From: Sporomusaceae bacterium
Lineage (GTDB): Bacteria > Bacillota > Negativicutes > UBA1444
Assembly (NCBI GenBank): GCA_018434355.1
Contig: JAHDPL010000014.1
Coordinates: forward strand, 124,001-188,000
Direction: 5' to 3'
Length of the DNA stretch: 64,000 bases
Shown here: piece after piece, positions 17,162 through 26,486 of the stretch
Layout: every line of letters begins with the position of its first letter
Position numbering within the stretch: position 1 is the stretch's first letter
Made by a program: the position numbers and the translations under genes
The notes under the pieces: model-generated
The model's database searches: none
Told to the model about the DNA's origin: nothing
The model's input: the letters and a program-made list of their open reading frames with translations, nothing else

Positions 17162-18112
17162 ATGAAAATCACCTTGGCAGCCATCGCAACTGGATTGTTG
17201 CTTTCGGTCGCGTCGCTCGCGGGTGCCGCACCACTGGAACTCAGCGGAACGGCCACGATCAAGTTTCAATCGGAAACAGCCGATCAAATGCCTCAGCAAT
17301 CCGGAACCATGACTACTTTGACATTACGGGGCGAGCAACCGCTGGGACGCAATTTTTCGGTTTATGCCCGGCTAGCTGCACAATATGCCAGCAATCCGCT
17401 GCTGTCAGACTACGATCTGGAAATCCACGGCGAAGACAAGAAATTTGTCGCCAGCATCGACCAATTCGGCATTTTGTATAAACCCGGCGATTTTACCTTT
17501 AATCTAGGCAGGCAAGAAGCGCTCATCGGCAAAACCGCCTTATTGTACAGTCGCTCTGAAACCAATGTCGGATACGGAACTTTTGTGGATGGCCTGTCTT
17601 TTGCAGGACCTGTCGGAAAAATCGATGTATCCGGTATCGCCGCTCGCGAGAACAATCTTGGGTTGCCCAACAACAGTCTGTATGCTTTACGGGCCGGCTA
17701 CAACCTCTCCAAGTCGACCAACCTGGGCGTAACTTGGGGCAATTACCGAGTCCACGATGGCGACACTACCAATCACTGGGCCATCGACGCCAGTGCAACC
17801 CGAGGAAAGTTGTCCTTCATCGGCGAATATACTCAGTCTAGCGCCAGCCAGCAAAACAAAGCCTATGCCTTGAGCCTCAACTATGATTTCAACGGTAAAA
17901 CCGCTGTGTATCTGACGCATTTCCGGGTTGAAGCAAATGCCGATATGGGTGGGCAAAGCGATTTTGACAATGATAACCGCGGAATTTATTACGGACTTAC
18001 GCATGCATTCAACGATAAACTATCGCTGGAAGTGATTTTCAAAGATCAGTTTCTGCTCAGCGACGATAGCAAAAACAGCAAACTGGAAATCTGGCTGAAG
18101 AACAAGTTTTAA
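17162..18112 (+). CDS. Putative outer-membrane beta-barrel (porin-like) protein
   Basis: A 316-residue secreted protein. It has a cleavable signal peptide (ITLAAIATGLLLSVASLAGA, predicted cut after residue 22), then alternating beta strands without helices. Examples are FNLGRQEALIGKTALLYSR and KTAVYLTHFRVEA. It ends KNKF with a C-terminal Phe, the usual signature for outer-membrane barrel insertion. These are sequence observations; the specific porin family is not identified. It stands alone behind a strong promoter. With the AsmA-like protein it argues for a diderm cell envelope. Confidence 0.7.
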   Translation: MKITLAAIATGLLLSVASLAGAAPLELSGTATIKFQSETADQMPQQSGTMTTLTLRGEQPLGRNFSVYARLAAQYASNPLLSDYDLEIHGEDKKFVASIDQFGILYKPGDFTFNLGRQEALIGKTALLYSRSETNVGYGTFVDGLSFAGPVGKIDVSGIAARENNLGLPNNSLYALRAGYNLSKSTNLGVTWGNYRVHDGDTTNHWAIDASATRGKLSFIGEYTQSSASQQNKAYALSLNYDFNGKTAVYLTHFRVEANADMGGQSDFDNDNRGIYYGLTHAFNDKLSLEVIFKDQFLLSDDSKNSKLEIWLKNKF

Positions 18113-18194
18113 TACAAATGGCAGGATTTTCACCGGTCAGCTGCGAAGCTTACAATCAAGAGGCCGCATTGACTTAAGAAAGCTGGTGATATCG

Positions 18195-18821
18195 ATGAAT
18201 CCTGGCGAAAAATTTGCCGAAGCCCAGGCCTTGGTTGCAGATGCCTATCAAATGCTCAGCCGGGTGATGTTGGCCGCAGAACGTCGTTTACTGGAAGAAG
18301 AATTTATGGCAGTAGGCGATTCCTCAGTCTTTCTCGATGCATCATCGGGGCTGGAGCGTAGCTCCCGCTGGTTACCCCGCCATTTGTCACGCGCCTACGT
18401 CAAAGGAAAAAAGGCGAATACCGCCATCGGTTACTGCATTCACCTCGGTCCCTATAGCGAGCCGACCACGCAGAATTTCCTGGAAAAATCACAGCTTGTT
18501 TTGCCTTTTATTTCTTTGGCCTGTCTGCGCAACATGCAGCCGGAACCTTTGGATGTGGATCGTCGGCAGTTGTGGGACAGACTCTGGGACAGCGGCTGGT
18601 GGGCCACATACGAAGATCTAGTGGCCGGTCCGCTTCGCACCTATACCACTTCCCGCGAGATCAGCGGTTTTCAGGCCACCATCACCGGCGCCCTGACCCC
18701 CCTGTTTCCGCTGGAACCCATCGAAGCTGCGGCGGATAGGATCGTGCAACCTTTACTGTTACTATATGCCAACGACACGAACGCATTGATGCAATCGCCT
18801 CATTTGTTTCAGCCTTGCTGA
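18195..18821 (+). CDS. Unknown soluble protein
   Basis: A 208-residue protein without signal peptide or membrane helix; I do not recognise its family. The first 40 residues are helical with heptad-like leucines (AQALVADAYQMLSRVMLAAERRLLEEEF). The middle contains several Trp residues (RRQLWDRLWDSGWWATYEDL). The ATG at 18195 has a weak GGTGAT site; a GTG nine bases upstream is an alternative. It lies between the porin-like gene and a good terminator, so it may be co-transcribed with the porin. Codon use looks normal for the window. Confidence 0.6.
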   Translation: MNPGEKFAEAQALVADAYQMLSRVMLAAERRLLEEEFMAVGDSSVFLDASSGLERSSRWLPRHLSRAYVKGKKANTAIGYCIHLGPYSEPTTQNFLEKSQLVLPFISLACLRNMQPEPLDVDRRQLWDRLWDSGWWATYEDLVAGPLRTYTTSREISGFQATITGALTPLFPLEPIEAAADRIVQPLLLLYANDTNALMQSPHLFQPC

Positions 18822-18839
18822 TTTAACAAGTTATTACTG

Positions 18840-18869
18840 CGCTTCGCCACCTCGGCGGAGCGTTTTTTT
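18840..18869 (+). terminator. Intrinsic terminator
   Basis: CGCTTCGCC / GGCGGAGCG stem (one internal mismatch, 5-nt loop) followed by seven T, 18 nt after the unknown gene. Confidence 0.9.
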
Positions 18870-18968
18870 GAAACGCGATATTTCTACTTTCATCAGTAGG
18901 AATTCGTGCTTGCCACAGGGAATAACTAGTGTGGATCATTAATTCAAGCACCGGGAGGAATGTTCAAC

Positions 18969-20621
18969 ATGTCAAAGCATCCACTTGCCGGCAAAAAAGC
19001 TTCTCCATCAATTCTGGTCAATGTTCCGCGCCTAGTTGCCGCTTATTACAGCAATCAACCGGATCCGTCCGAACCGTCGCAGCTTGTATCTTTCGGCACC
19101 TCCGGGCATCGTGGTTCTTCCTTCCAGCATAGCTTCAACGAAGCTCATATTTTGGCCATTACTCAAGCGATCTGCGATTATCGCAACTCGGTCTCGATAA
19201 ATGGTCCCTTGTTCCTCGGCTTCGATACGCATGCCCTTTCCGAACCGGCGTTCATTTCGGTGCTTGAAGTATTGGCCGCCAATCAGGTCGAGGTGTTGAT
19301 GGCCCACGCTATGAATTACACACCGACCCCGGCGATTTCCTATGCCATACTTTCTTATAACCGGGGGCGTCAAACCGGATTATCCGACGGCATTGTCATC
19401 ACCCCCTCGCACAATCCGCCCGACAGCGGCGGCATCAAATACAATCCACCCAACGGCGGACCGGCCGACACCGACGTTACCCGGACAATCGCCGACCGGG
19501 CCAATGCATTGTTGCGGGAAAACAATCGGGGCATCCGCCGACTCAGCTACACCAAGGCCCGCACCGCAAGCAACGTGCGCGAACATGATTTTATTACGCC
19601 TTATGTAAACGACCTAAAAAATATCCTTGATATGGACCGGATCAAATCGTCCGGACTCCGTCTGGGTGCCGACGCACTCGGCGGGGCCGGTCTGGCCTAT
19701 TGGCAACCGATTGCCGAAGCCTACGGACTTGACATCGACCTGTTAAACAACCATCCCGACCCGACTTTCAGTTTCATGAGCGTCGACAGTGATGGTAAGA
19801 TTCGTATGGATTGTTCTTCACCGGACGCGATGGCCGGACTGATTGGAATGAAGGAAAAATATGACCTGGCGTTTGGCAACGACCCGGACTTCGACCGCCA
19901 TGGAATCGTGACCCGCAGCGTCGGACTGATGAATCCCAACCACTATCTTTCAGTTGCTATTTCCTATCTGTTTGCCAACCGCCCCGACTGGCGCAGCGAC
20001 GCCGCTGTCGGCAAGACCCTGGTCAGTTCCTCGATGATTGACCGAGTCGCTACAGGTCTTGGGCGTAAGCTGGCTGAAGTACCGGTCGGATTCAAATGGT
20101 TTGTTGAAGGCCTTTGCAACGGTTCGCTCGGGTTCGGCGGCGAAGAAAGCGCCGGGGCTTCCTTCCTGCGCAAAGACGGTTCCGTCTGGACCACCGACAA
20201 GGACGGAATCATTCTTTGTTTGCTGGCAGCGGAAATCACCGCTAAAACCGGCAAAGACCCCGGTCAGCATTATCAGGCGCTGACCGAAAAATACGGCGCT
20301 CCGGTTTACGAACGGATTGACGCCGCGGCAAATGCGGCCCAGAAAGCGGTGTTATCCCGTTTGTCGCCCGAGCAGGTTACTGCCAAGTTTTTGGCCGGTG
20401 ACGCCATTACTGACCGCCAGACCAAAGCTCCCGCCAACAACGCAGATATCGGCGGACTAAAAGTTTGCAGCGCAAACGGCTGGTTTGCGGCCCGCCCTTC
20501 CGGTACGGAAGACGTGTACAAGATCTACGCAGAGAGCTTCAAGGGACCGGAGCATCTGAAACAGATTCAGGAAGAAGCCCGGCTCATCGTCGGTGAAGCT
20601 TTTAAGCAAGCCGGGGTATAG
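18969..20621 (+). CDS. pgm: Phosphoglucomutase (alpha-D-glucose phosphate-specific)
   Basis: A 550-residue enzyme interconverting glucose-1-phosphate and glucose-6-phosphate, of the bacterial Pgm type. The active-site serine loop is [20 protein letters not shown] (near residue 140). The Mg2+ loop is DPDFDRHG (near 302), the sugar-binding loop [10 protein letters not shown] (near 390) and the phosphate-binding loop [14 protein letters not shown] near the C terminus. The ATG at 18969 sits 10 nt after GGGAGG; an ATG at 18960 is too close. It supplies G1P for glycogen, UDP-glucose and, with the OtsAB fusion further along, trehalose synthesis. Confidence 0.95.
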   Translation: MSKHPLAGKKASPSILVNVPRLVAAYYSNQPDPSEPSQLVSFGTSGHRGSSFQHSFNEAHILAITQAICDYRNSVSINGPLFLGFDTHALSEPAFISVLEVLAANQVEVLMAHAMNYTPTPAISYAILSYNRGRQTGLSDGIVITPSHNPPDSGGIKYNPPNGGPADTDVTRTIADRANALLRENNRGIRRLSYTKARTASNVREHDFITPYVNDLKNILDMDRIKSSGLRLGADALGGAGLAYWQPIAEAYGLDIDLLNNHPDPTFSFMSVDSDGKIRMDCSSPDAMAGLIGMKEKYDLAFGNDPDFDRHGIVTRSVGLMNPNHYLSVAISYLFANRPDWRSDAAVGKTLVSSSMIDRVATGLGRKLAEVPVGFKWFVEGLCNGSLGFGGEESAGASFLRKDGSVWTTDKDGIILCLLAAEITAKTGKDPGQHYQALTEKYGAPVYERIDAAANAAQKAVLSRLSPEQVTAKFLAGDAITDRQTKAPANNADIGGLKVCSANGWFAARPSGTEDVYKIYAESFKGPEHLKQIQEEARLIVGEAFKQAGV

Positions 20622-20654
20622 AACTTTTTGAAAAAACAAAAGGAGAGGAATTAA

Positions 20655-21602
20655 ATGGACAGACGAGAATTTATCAAAGCTGCCGCCTTGGCCGGTGTTT
20701 CCCTGTCCACGCTCGGTTGCCTTGGCACGGAAAAAACTCCCCCGGTTTCTTCCACTGCCGCCCCTCCTGTTGCAACTGGCATAGCTTCGACAACTTCCCC
20801 TGCCTACGATCTGACGATAGCCCAGGGAACCGACCCTGTATCATTATTGGAAAGAGGTTTCAAAGCGCTTGGCGGAGTAGAGCGCTATGTAAAAAAAGGA
20901 GCCAATGTTGTCATAAAACCGAATTTCAGTGTTCCACGCACACCGGAAGAAGCTGCCACCACCAACACCGTCATGGTCGCAACCTTGACCAAGATGTGTC
21001 TTGACGCCGGTGCTAAAGAAGTTAGAGTAATTGACCAGCCTTTAAACAGCTCCACGCCGGTTCTCTGTCTGGAACGCACCGGTATCAAAAGGGCTGTAGA
21101 ACAAGCCGGCGGAAAGGTTTTTACCTACAATGGCGTGCGCGATGCCTTCCGTCCAGTAACTTTTTCCGGCAAAACCCTCACCTCCTTTGATTATGTAAAG
21201 GATGTACTGGATGCCGATCTTTTCATCAATTTTCCGATTTTGAAACATCATCGCGGCGCAAAATTGACATTGGGCATGAAAAACTTGATGGGTTTGGTTT
21301 GGGACCGCCGCTATTTCCACAGTTCCGATTTGCACCAGGGAATTGCCGAGCTGGCTGCCTTCCGCAAGCCGCATCTTACCATCATGGATGCGATCCGTGG
21401 AATTACCGACAACGGTCCTGTTGGTCCTGGGCCGATCCGGGAATACGGCCAGGTTATTTTCGGCACAGACCAAGTGGCTATTGATGCCTATGCTGCGAAC
21501 TTATTCGGCATGAAACCGCAGGATGTCGGTTATATCCGAATCGCTGCGGAAATGGGAATCGGCAATATCCAATGGGAAAAATTAAAACTGCAGAAGGTGT
21601 GA
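20655..21602 (+). CDS. DUF362-domain lipoprotein with twin-arginine signal
   Basis: A 315-residue exported protein. The N terminus DRREFIKAAALAGVSLSTLGC combines a twin-arginine motif with a lipobox (LSTLGC), so it is probably exported folded and lipidated at Cys22. The body is a DUF362 domain (VVIKPNFSVPRTPEEAATTN, ADLFINFPILKHHRGAKLTLGMKNLMGLVWDRR). The family has no firmly known reaction. The next gene begins 4 nt downstream and encodes a membrane polyferredoxin, so the two probably form an envelope redox unit. AAGGAGAGG precedes the ATG. Confidence 0.75.
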   Translation: MDRREFIKAAALAGVSLSTLGCLGTEKTPPVSSTAAPPVATGIASTTSPAYDLTIAQGTDPVSLLERGFKALGGVERYVKKGANVVIKPNFSVPRTPEEAATTNTVMVATLTKMCLDAGAKEVRVIDQPLNSSTPVLCLERTGIKRAVEQAGGKVFTYNGVRDAFRPVTFSGKTLTSFDYVKDVLDADLFINFPILKHHRGAKLTLGMKNLMGLVWDRRYFHSSDLHQGIAELAAFRKPHLTIMDAIRGITDNGPVGPGPIREYGQVIFGTDQVAIDAYAANLFGMKPQDVGYIRIAAEMGIGNIQWEKLKLQKV

Positions 21603-21606
21603 ACTG

Positions 21607-22938
21607 ATGAAACTATCACCGCTGCGTTATTGGCGAACTTTGATTCCGGCCGCGACCCTATTGGCAACGGTCGCATTGATGGCCAAATATACATACCCCT
21701 TGCCTACATACACCGAAATCCTACTTTGGTATACCAGGCTCGATCCTTTACTATTAGTCAGTCAGCTGCGTAACGGCGGCCTTCCGATTTGGGCATGGCT
21801 ACCTTTCCTAACATTGCTTGTCACGTTGCTGGTCGGTCGAGTTTTCTGCGGCTGGCTATGTCCGCTTGGCGGATTACTGGGACTACTCAACAGCATCAAA
21901 AAAAATCCGCCGCCGGATGGCCTCAAGAAGTTACAGCCATACCGGCTTCCATGGCTGATTTTTTTGCTGACCCTGTTGGCGCTTGGCAGCGGTTGGGCAC
22001 TATATTTCAGTCCGTTCCATCTGCTGACCGAGGAATTGTCGCGAATTTGGCTGAGTCAATTTCCCTGGATGCTTTTGGCAATCGTTCTCAGCGGATTATT
22101 TATTGCACCACGCTTTTGGTGTACGTATCTCTGCCCGACAGGCCTGCTGCTTGGTTTCATTTCTCGGTGGCGACTATTTCGGGCAAAACCGCCTGCTTCG
22201 TGCATCCAATGCGGACGTTGCACTAAAGTCTGCCCCAGCGGCGCAGCCGCACCGGAACAGGCCGCCACAAAGGCTGATTGTCTTCTTTGCGGTCGCTGTA
22301 GCGAAATTTGTCCTGTCGGTTTATTTGATATTGTCCGGCAACCGCAAGCAGGCGCTAACAATTCGCCTGCTGGTATCGAATTCAGCCGCCGCGAAATTCT
22401 GCGTGCCGGAACCGCTTTACTGGCAGCCGGCGCGGCTTCTTCTCTCTTGATGAAACCAACCGCCGCCAACCCCTTGCGTCCGCCCGGAGCTTTGGAAGAA
22501 GACGAATTTTTGTCGCGCTGCAGTCGCTGCGGTCGCTGCATCAAAGTCTGCCCCAGTCAATGCATCAAGGCGATGCCGTTCAGCAGCGGGCCTGCTTTAT
22601 TTCTCACTCCATATATCGTAGCCCGCGAGGCCCGCTGCGAGCTGACCCAGCATTGCCAAAAAGTCTGCCCCACCGGCGCTATCGCATCGCTGCCAATATC
22701 GCAGACGCTGATGGGCCTGGCAGAAATTGATCATTCACGTTGTCTGGGTTGGGCGGAAGGAAAGCTTTGCTTGCTTTGTCAGGAACAGTGTCCGCAACAC
22801 GCCATCGATTCTGATGACAAAGACAGGCCAACGGTTCGAACAGAGCTTTGCGTCGGTTGCGGCGCCTGTGAAAACGGCTGCCCTATTGACAGCCCGGCGG
22901 CGATCGTAGTTAAGCCTCAGCCAACCCGCCGCAGATAA
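21607..22938 (+). CDS. Fused NapH-like/NapG-like membrane polyferredoxin
   Basis: A 443-residue iron-sulfur protein. Residues 1-200 form a NapH/MauN-like membrane domain with four or five helices and two cytoplasmic CxxxCP motifs (FCGWLCPLG, WCTYLCPTG). Then come two 4Fe-4S motifs (CIQCGRCTKVCP, CLLCGRCSEICP). Around residue 260 an internal twin-arginine-like segment SRREILRAGTALLAAGAAS occurs, followed by a NapG/MauM-like domain with four more clusters (CSRCGRCIKVCP, CELTQHCQKVCP, CLLCQEQCP, CVGCGACENGCP). It looks like a fusion of two normally separate genes. It probably passes electrons between the quinone pool or cytoplasm and the DUF362 partner. Confidence 0.75.
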   Translation: MKLSPLRYWRTLIPAATLLATVALMAKYTYPLPTYTEILLWYTRLDPLLLVSQLRNGGLPIWAWLPFLTLLVTLLVGRVFCGWLCPLGGLLGLLNSIKKNPPPDGLKKLQPYRLPWLIFLLTLLALGSGWALYFSPFHLLTEELSRIWLSQFPWMLLAIVLSGLFIAPRFWCTYLCPTGLLLGFISRWRLFRAKPPASCIQCGRCTKVCPSGAAAPEQAATKADCLLCGRCSEICPVGLFDIVRQPQAGANNSPAGIEFSRREILRAGTALLAAGAASSLLMKPTAANPLRPPGALEEDEFLSRCSRCGRCIKVCPSQCIKAMPFSSGPALFLTPYIVAREARCELTQHCQKVCPTGAIASLPISQTLMGLAEIDHSRCLGWAEGKLCLLCQEQCPQHAIDSDDKDRPTVRTELCVGCGACENGCPIDSPAAIVVKPQPTRRR

Positions 22939-22961
22939 TTACAACTTATCACATTAAACTA

Positions 22962-23138
22962 TTGACAATACTACTTAACACAATGTAAAATAATAAAGAT
23001 TGTTTCCCATTACGATGATTTGAACCAACGATGTTAAAGAGTGAAACTCCAGCGCAGATTTCTCTTGATTCTCGTATTCTCAAATGGTATTGGCGGCAGT
23101 CGGACGGTAATGCGGCTGATGACGTTGTGGAACGTCAT
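22962..23138 (+). promoter_or_regulatory. Promoter and long leader of the 56-aa protein
   Basis: TTGACA (22962-22967), 18 bp and TAAAAT (22986-22991) predict transcription from about 22998, giving a leader of roughly 175 nt. It contains a perfect stem ATGACGTT/AACGTCAT (23119-23138) 20 nt before the Shine-Dalgarno. No other coding sequence is convincing in the leader. Confidence 0.55.
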
Positions 23139-23173
23139 GATTACCAATTTTGAAATACGGGAGGAAGAAAACG

Positions 23174-23344
23174 ATGGAACAAAGACTTCAACATCTGGTT
23201 CGACGCTTGGCATTTATCGGCTATCGTCCGCACGAGATCAATCACATCGTCAAGTCTTCGACAAGCGACAAAGCAGCGCTCGTTGGACAACTTGAACGCT
23301 ATGAACAACTCGGCTTGCAATATCTGAACAACTACAGCCAATAA
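23174..23344 (+). CDS. Small uncharacterised protein (56 aa)
   Basis: Begins MEQRLQHLVRRLAFIGYRP and is basic in the first half with predicted helices throughout; no signal or membrane segment. The start ATG follows GGGAGG by 9 nt, and the gene has its own promoter, leader and terminator. That makes a real expressed gene likely despite the short length. The composition (Arg/His-rich N-terminal helix, HEINHIVKSSTSDKAALVGQ) would suit a nucleic-acid- or protein-binding adaptor, but this is speculation. Confidence 0.65.
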   Translation: MEQRLQHLVRRLAFIGYRPHEINHIVKSSTSDKAALVGQLERYEQLGLQYLNNYSQ

Positions 23345-23352
23345 CGAACGGC

Positions 23353-23387
23353 AACGAGAGTGTCCAAATAGGCGCTCTCGTTTTTTT
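23353..23387 (+). terminator. Intrinsic terminator after the 56-aa gene
   Basis: AACGAGAG (23353-23360) pairs with CTCTCGTT (23375-23382), followed by a T run. Confidence 0.9.
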
Positions 23388-23418
23388 ATCTTACATTTGT
23401 TTTTATTCATATTGGTCA

Positions 23419-23430
23419 TTATGATATAAT
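23419..23430 (+). promoter_or_regulatory. Extended -10 promoter for the acyl-CoA ligase
   Basis: TGATATAAT (23422-23430) has both the TG extension and a perfect TATAAT. No good -35 box is visible at 17 bp. The predicted start is near 23437, 68 nt before the ATG. Confidence 0.5.
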
Positions 23431-23504
23431 ACAACCTGACTTGTGATAGAGATAATATGACCATTAAATATGAACAACAGAAAATCAGGGAGGGGTTACG
23501 CTTA

Positions 23505-24980
23505 ATGCTGGTACACGATCTCGTTTTTCAGGGCAAAGCTTCCGATGTTGCATTCCACACCGTATCACCAATCACTTACGAATGTTTTCAGCAAGAATAT
23601 CGCAACTATCGCAATTATTTTCACCAGCAGGGAATTCGCCCCGGACAAAATATCGGCCTATTCTCTCGCAATTCCGCCGAGTATGTTTATTGCTACATGG
23701 CTCTTTCCAGCCTTGGCGCAGTAGTTGTACCGCTGAACTTTCAGCTGACCGGTCGCGAGATTTCCTACATTGTCAAAGACTCCGAAATGACCCATCTCAT
23801 CTCCATGGAAACTTTGGATCTTGATGTTGAAGTAAAGCAACTTATTATCGCGGATTTTGCCGCCGCGATCACTGATAAATCCTGCGAACCGGCGCCCGAT
23901 TACACCGACATCACCGAAAACACTCCGTGCGTCATCATTTATACTTCCGGCACAACCGGCAATCCCAAAGGAGCTATCCTGACCCACGGCAATTTGGTCA
24001 GCAATGTCGCAGCGTTTCGGGCTGCCTTGCCGCCAACTTCTTCTTCCGACAACATCCTGTGCGTACTGCCGATGTACCACTGTTTTGCCTGGACCTGCGC
24101 CGTTTTGTATCCGCTTAGCGTTGGCGCTTCGATCACGATTCTCGAAGCCTTTTCACCGAAGGAAACCATCTCAGCGATCAAAGAGAAGCAGGTCAGCGTC
24201 GTCTTTGGCGTTCCCCCGATGTATAATTATCTGAGCCGCATCGGGGAAGCGGAAGATCTGCGAAGCGTCCGCGTCTTCGTATCCGGCGGAGCCGCGCTGC
24301 CGCAGAAAGTCGCTGCTTCGTTCCAGCAAAAATATGGCACACCGATTCTGGAGGGGTACGGACTTTCCGAAGCTTCACCCGTAGTGGCCCTCAACCCCAG
24401 CCACAAAACCAAGTTCTGTTCGATTGGTCGCGCCTTGCCGGGGCTGAATGTCCGTGTTGTCAATTCACGCGGCGAAGCGCTCCCGCCTGGCGAAGTCGGC
24501 GAATTAACCGTACAAGGCCCCAGTGTGATGCAAGGTTACTACAACCTGCCGCTGGAAACTTCGCGAGCGCTGCGAAACGGCTGGCTGCATACTGGAGATC
24601 TCGCTTACCAGGACATCGACGGTTACTTTTTCATCGTAGACCGTCTAAAGGACATGATCATCATCAATGGCGAAAATGTTTATCCGCGTGAAATCGAGGA
24701 ATTGCTGTACGCTTTCCCCGGCATTGTAGAAGCCGCGGTCATAGGCAAGCCGGATACTTTGCGCGGCGAAGCGGTTTGCGCCTATATAGCCCTTGAGGAA
24801 GGCGCCGTATTCGACCGCAAAGCAATTCGCGATTACCTGCAACCTTTGCTGGCCGCTTACAAGATGCCTCGCGATATTGTGCAGGTCGATGCCCTACCCA
24901 AAAACAAGACCGGCAAAATCATGAAACGACTGCTGCGCGAGCAAGTTGTCGCCGGGACCAGCGCCACGCAGACAGGTTGA
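23505..24980 (+). CDS. AMP-forming acyl-CoA synthetase (long-chain fatty acid-CoA ligase-like)
   Basis: A 491-residue adenylate-forming enzyme that should activate a carboxylic acid with ATP and CoA. Core motifs are IIYTSGTTGNPKGAILTHGN (P-loop, near residue 150), YGLSEASPVV (A5), GWLHTGDLAYQDIDGYFFIVDRLKDMI (A7/A8) and the catalytic Lys in PKNKTGKIMKR near the end. The ATG at 23505 lies 9 nt after GGGAGGGG; a start at 23457 has no site. It is about 20-40 residues shorter than typical FadD. The acid substrate is not determined. It is monocistronic between two terminators. Confidence 0.88.
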   Translation: MLVHDLVFQGKASDVAFHTVSPITYECFQQEYRNYRNYFHQQGIRPGQNIGLFSRNSAEYVYCYMALSSLGAVVVPLNFQLTGREISYIVKDSEMTHLISMETLDLDVEVKQLIIADFAAAITDKSCEPAPDYTDITENTPCVIIYTSGTTGNPKGAILTHGNLVSNVAAFRAALPPTSSSDNILCVLPMYHCFAWTCAVLYPLSVGASITILEAFSPKETISAIKEKQVSVVFGVPPMYNYLSRIGEAEDLRSVRVFVSGGAALPQKVAASFQQKYGTPILEGYGLSEASPVVALNPSHKTKFCSIGRALPGLNVRVVNSRGEALPPGEVGELTVQGPSVMQGYYNLPLETSRALRNGWLHTGDLAYQDIDGYFFIVDRLKDMIIINGENVYPREIEELLYAFPGIVEAAVIGKPDTLRGEAVCAYIALEEGAVFDRKAIRDYLQPLLAAYKMPRDIVQVDALPKNKTGKIMKRLLREQVVAGTSATQTG

Positions 24981-25001
24981 TCGAATTAAAAAAAACAGAA
25001 G

Positions 25002-25034
25002 GATGCTGCAACCTCCAGTTGCGGCATCTTTTTT
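25002..25034 (+). terminator. Intrinsic terminator after the acyl-CoA ligase
   Basis: GATGCTGCAAC (25002-25012) pairs with GTTGCGGCATC (25018-25028) with one G-U pair, followed by six T. Confidence 0.92.
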
Positions 25035-25067
25035 CTTTCAGCCAATACCTTGACCACTCGGATTTGT

Positions 25068-25096
25068 TTGATTTTTTGCGGGTTGCTTGATATAAT
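25068..25096 (+). promoter_or_regulatory. Promoter of trkA-trkH
   Basis: TTGATT (25068-25073), 17-bp spacer and TATAAT (25091-25096). Predicted transcription starts about 25103, 14 nt before the Shine-Dalgarno. Confidence 0.7.
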
Positions 25097-25130
25097 TCGT
25101 CATACATACCGCATCAGGGAGGTCTTTTTT

Positions 25131-26483
25131 TTGCGCGTTATCATCATCGGCGCAGGCAAAGTGGGGTACAAGCTCGCCGAGAAGCTCTCACAGGAAAACC
25201 ATGAAGTCCTGATTATCGAACAGAACGAAGATCGTCGGAAAATCCTGCAGGAAAACCTCGACGTGCTGGTTTCCGGCGGTAACGGCGCCAGTCCGCGCGT
25301 GCTTGCCGATGCCGGAGTCACCCACAGCGACCTGCTGGTAGCGGTCACCGATCAGGATGAAGTGAATATGCTGGCCTGTATGGTAGCCAAACGCGCCGGC
25401 GTCGGTCGCACGGTCGCACGGGTCCGCAGTCCGGAATATGTGCAAAAGGATCAAGCCCTGTTTCGTGAGTGGATGGGAATTGATTTGCTGATTAATCCCG
25501 AGATGGTCACGGCGCTGGAAATCTTGCAGATTTTAAAAACACCGGCTGCACTTGATGTGGAAGAATTCGCCGGCGGGCTGGTTCGCCTATTGGAAGTCCG
25601 GCTCCGCGCCGACTCGCCTTTTGCCAATGTACCGCTAAAAGAGCTAACTTTGCCTGCCACGATACTGGTCATCGGAATTTTGCGCGGTGAAAAAATGATT
25701 GTTCCCAAGGGACATGACGTGCTACGACCGGATGACCATGTCTTTTTCATCGGCGAACATGACGCGATCATTGCTTTTGAAGACAGTTTCACCAATAAAC
25801 GGACCAAGGTAGAACGGGTCATGATCGTCGGCGCCGGTCGGGTCGGTCGTAACCTAGCCGTACTACTGGAACAAAACGGAATTTCCGTCAAAATCGTCGA
25901 CAACAACCCCGAACGCTGCGACACAACGGTTTGTCTGCTCAACAAAGGGATTGTACTGCAAGGAGACGGCACAGACATCGACCTATTGATGCAAGAAGGA
26001 ATCAGTGAAGCCGATGCGGTCATCTGTCTGACGAATGATGACAAGCTGAATCTGTTGGTCGCCTTGCTCGCCAAGCGACTGGGCGCCAAAAAGACATTTG
26101 TCCGGGTCGGACGCAACGAATACGCTTCGATCATGCAGCAAGTCGGCGTCGATGTCGTATTGTCGCCGCAAATCCTGACTGCCAGTGTCATTTTGCGGTT
26201 CATCCGTCAAGGCGATCTTGTATCGCTAATGTTGTTTGAGGGAGCAAAAGCCGAAGCAATGGAACTGATTGTGCAGGAGGGCGCCAAAATCATCGGTAAA
26301 CCATTGCACAAAGCAAATTTTCCTGCTCAATCGCTAATCGGCATGGTGGTCCGGGACGGGCAGCCGATGATTGCCAATGGCAATACGGTACTCGAGGCCG
26401 GCGACCGAGCCGTAATATTCACCCTGCCCGGCAAATCTGACGAAATCACCAGGCTATTTCAAGTTCAAGGCAACGGATTATAA
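25131..26483 (+). CDS. trkA: Trk potassium uptake system regulatory subunit TrkA
   Basis: A 450-residue cytoplasmic protein with two tandem RCK units, each an NAD-binding Rossmann domain plus RCK_C. The first nucleotide motif is IIIGAGKVGYKLAEKL at the N terminus; the second is MIVGAGRVGRNLAVLL near residue 225. It gates the TrkH channel in response to nucleotides. The start TTG at 25131 follows GGGAGG by 8 nt and gives the standard N terminus; an upstream frame extension is hydrophobic nonsense. trkH starts 4 nt downstream, so the pair is an operon. Confidence 0.95.
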   Translation: MRVIIIGAGKVGYKLAEKLSQENHEVLIIEQNEDRRKILQENLDVLVSGGNGASPRVLADAGVTHSDLLVAVTDQDEVNMLACMVAKRAGVGRTVARVRSPEYVQKDQALFREWMGIDLLINPEMVTALEILQILKTPAALDVEEFAGGLVRLLEVRLRADSPFANVPLKELTLPATILVIGILRGEKMIVPKGHDVLRPDDHVFFIGEHDAIIAFEDSFTNKRTKVERVMIVGAGRVGRNLAVLLEQNGISVKIVDNNPERCDTTVCLLNKGIVLQGDGTDIDLLMQEGISEADAVICLTNDDKLNLLVALLAKRLGAKKTFVRVGRNEYASIMQQVGVDVVLSPQILTASVILRFIRQGDLVSLMLFEGAKAEAMELIVQEGAKIIGKPLHKANFPAQSLIGMVVRDGQPMIANGNTVLEAGDRAVIFTLPGKSDEITRLFQVQGNGL

Positions 26484-26486
26484 ATC

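Noticed and set aside
23041-23295. 84-codon frame starting in the leader of the 56-aa gene
   Set aside because: It overlaps the better-supported 56-aa gene in another frame and lacks a ribosome binding site.
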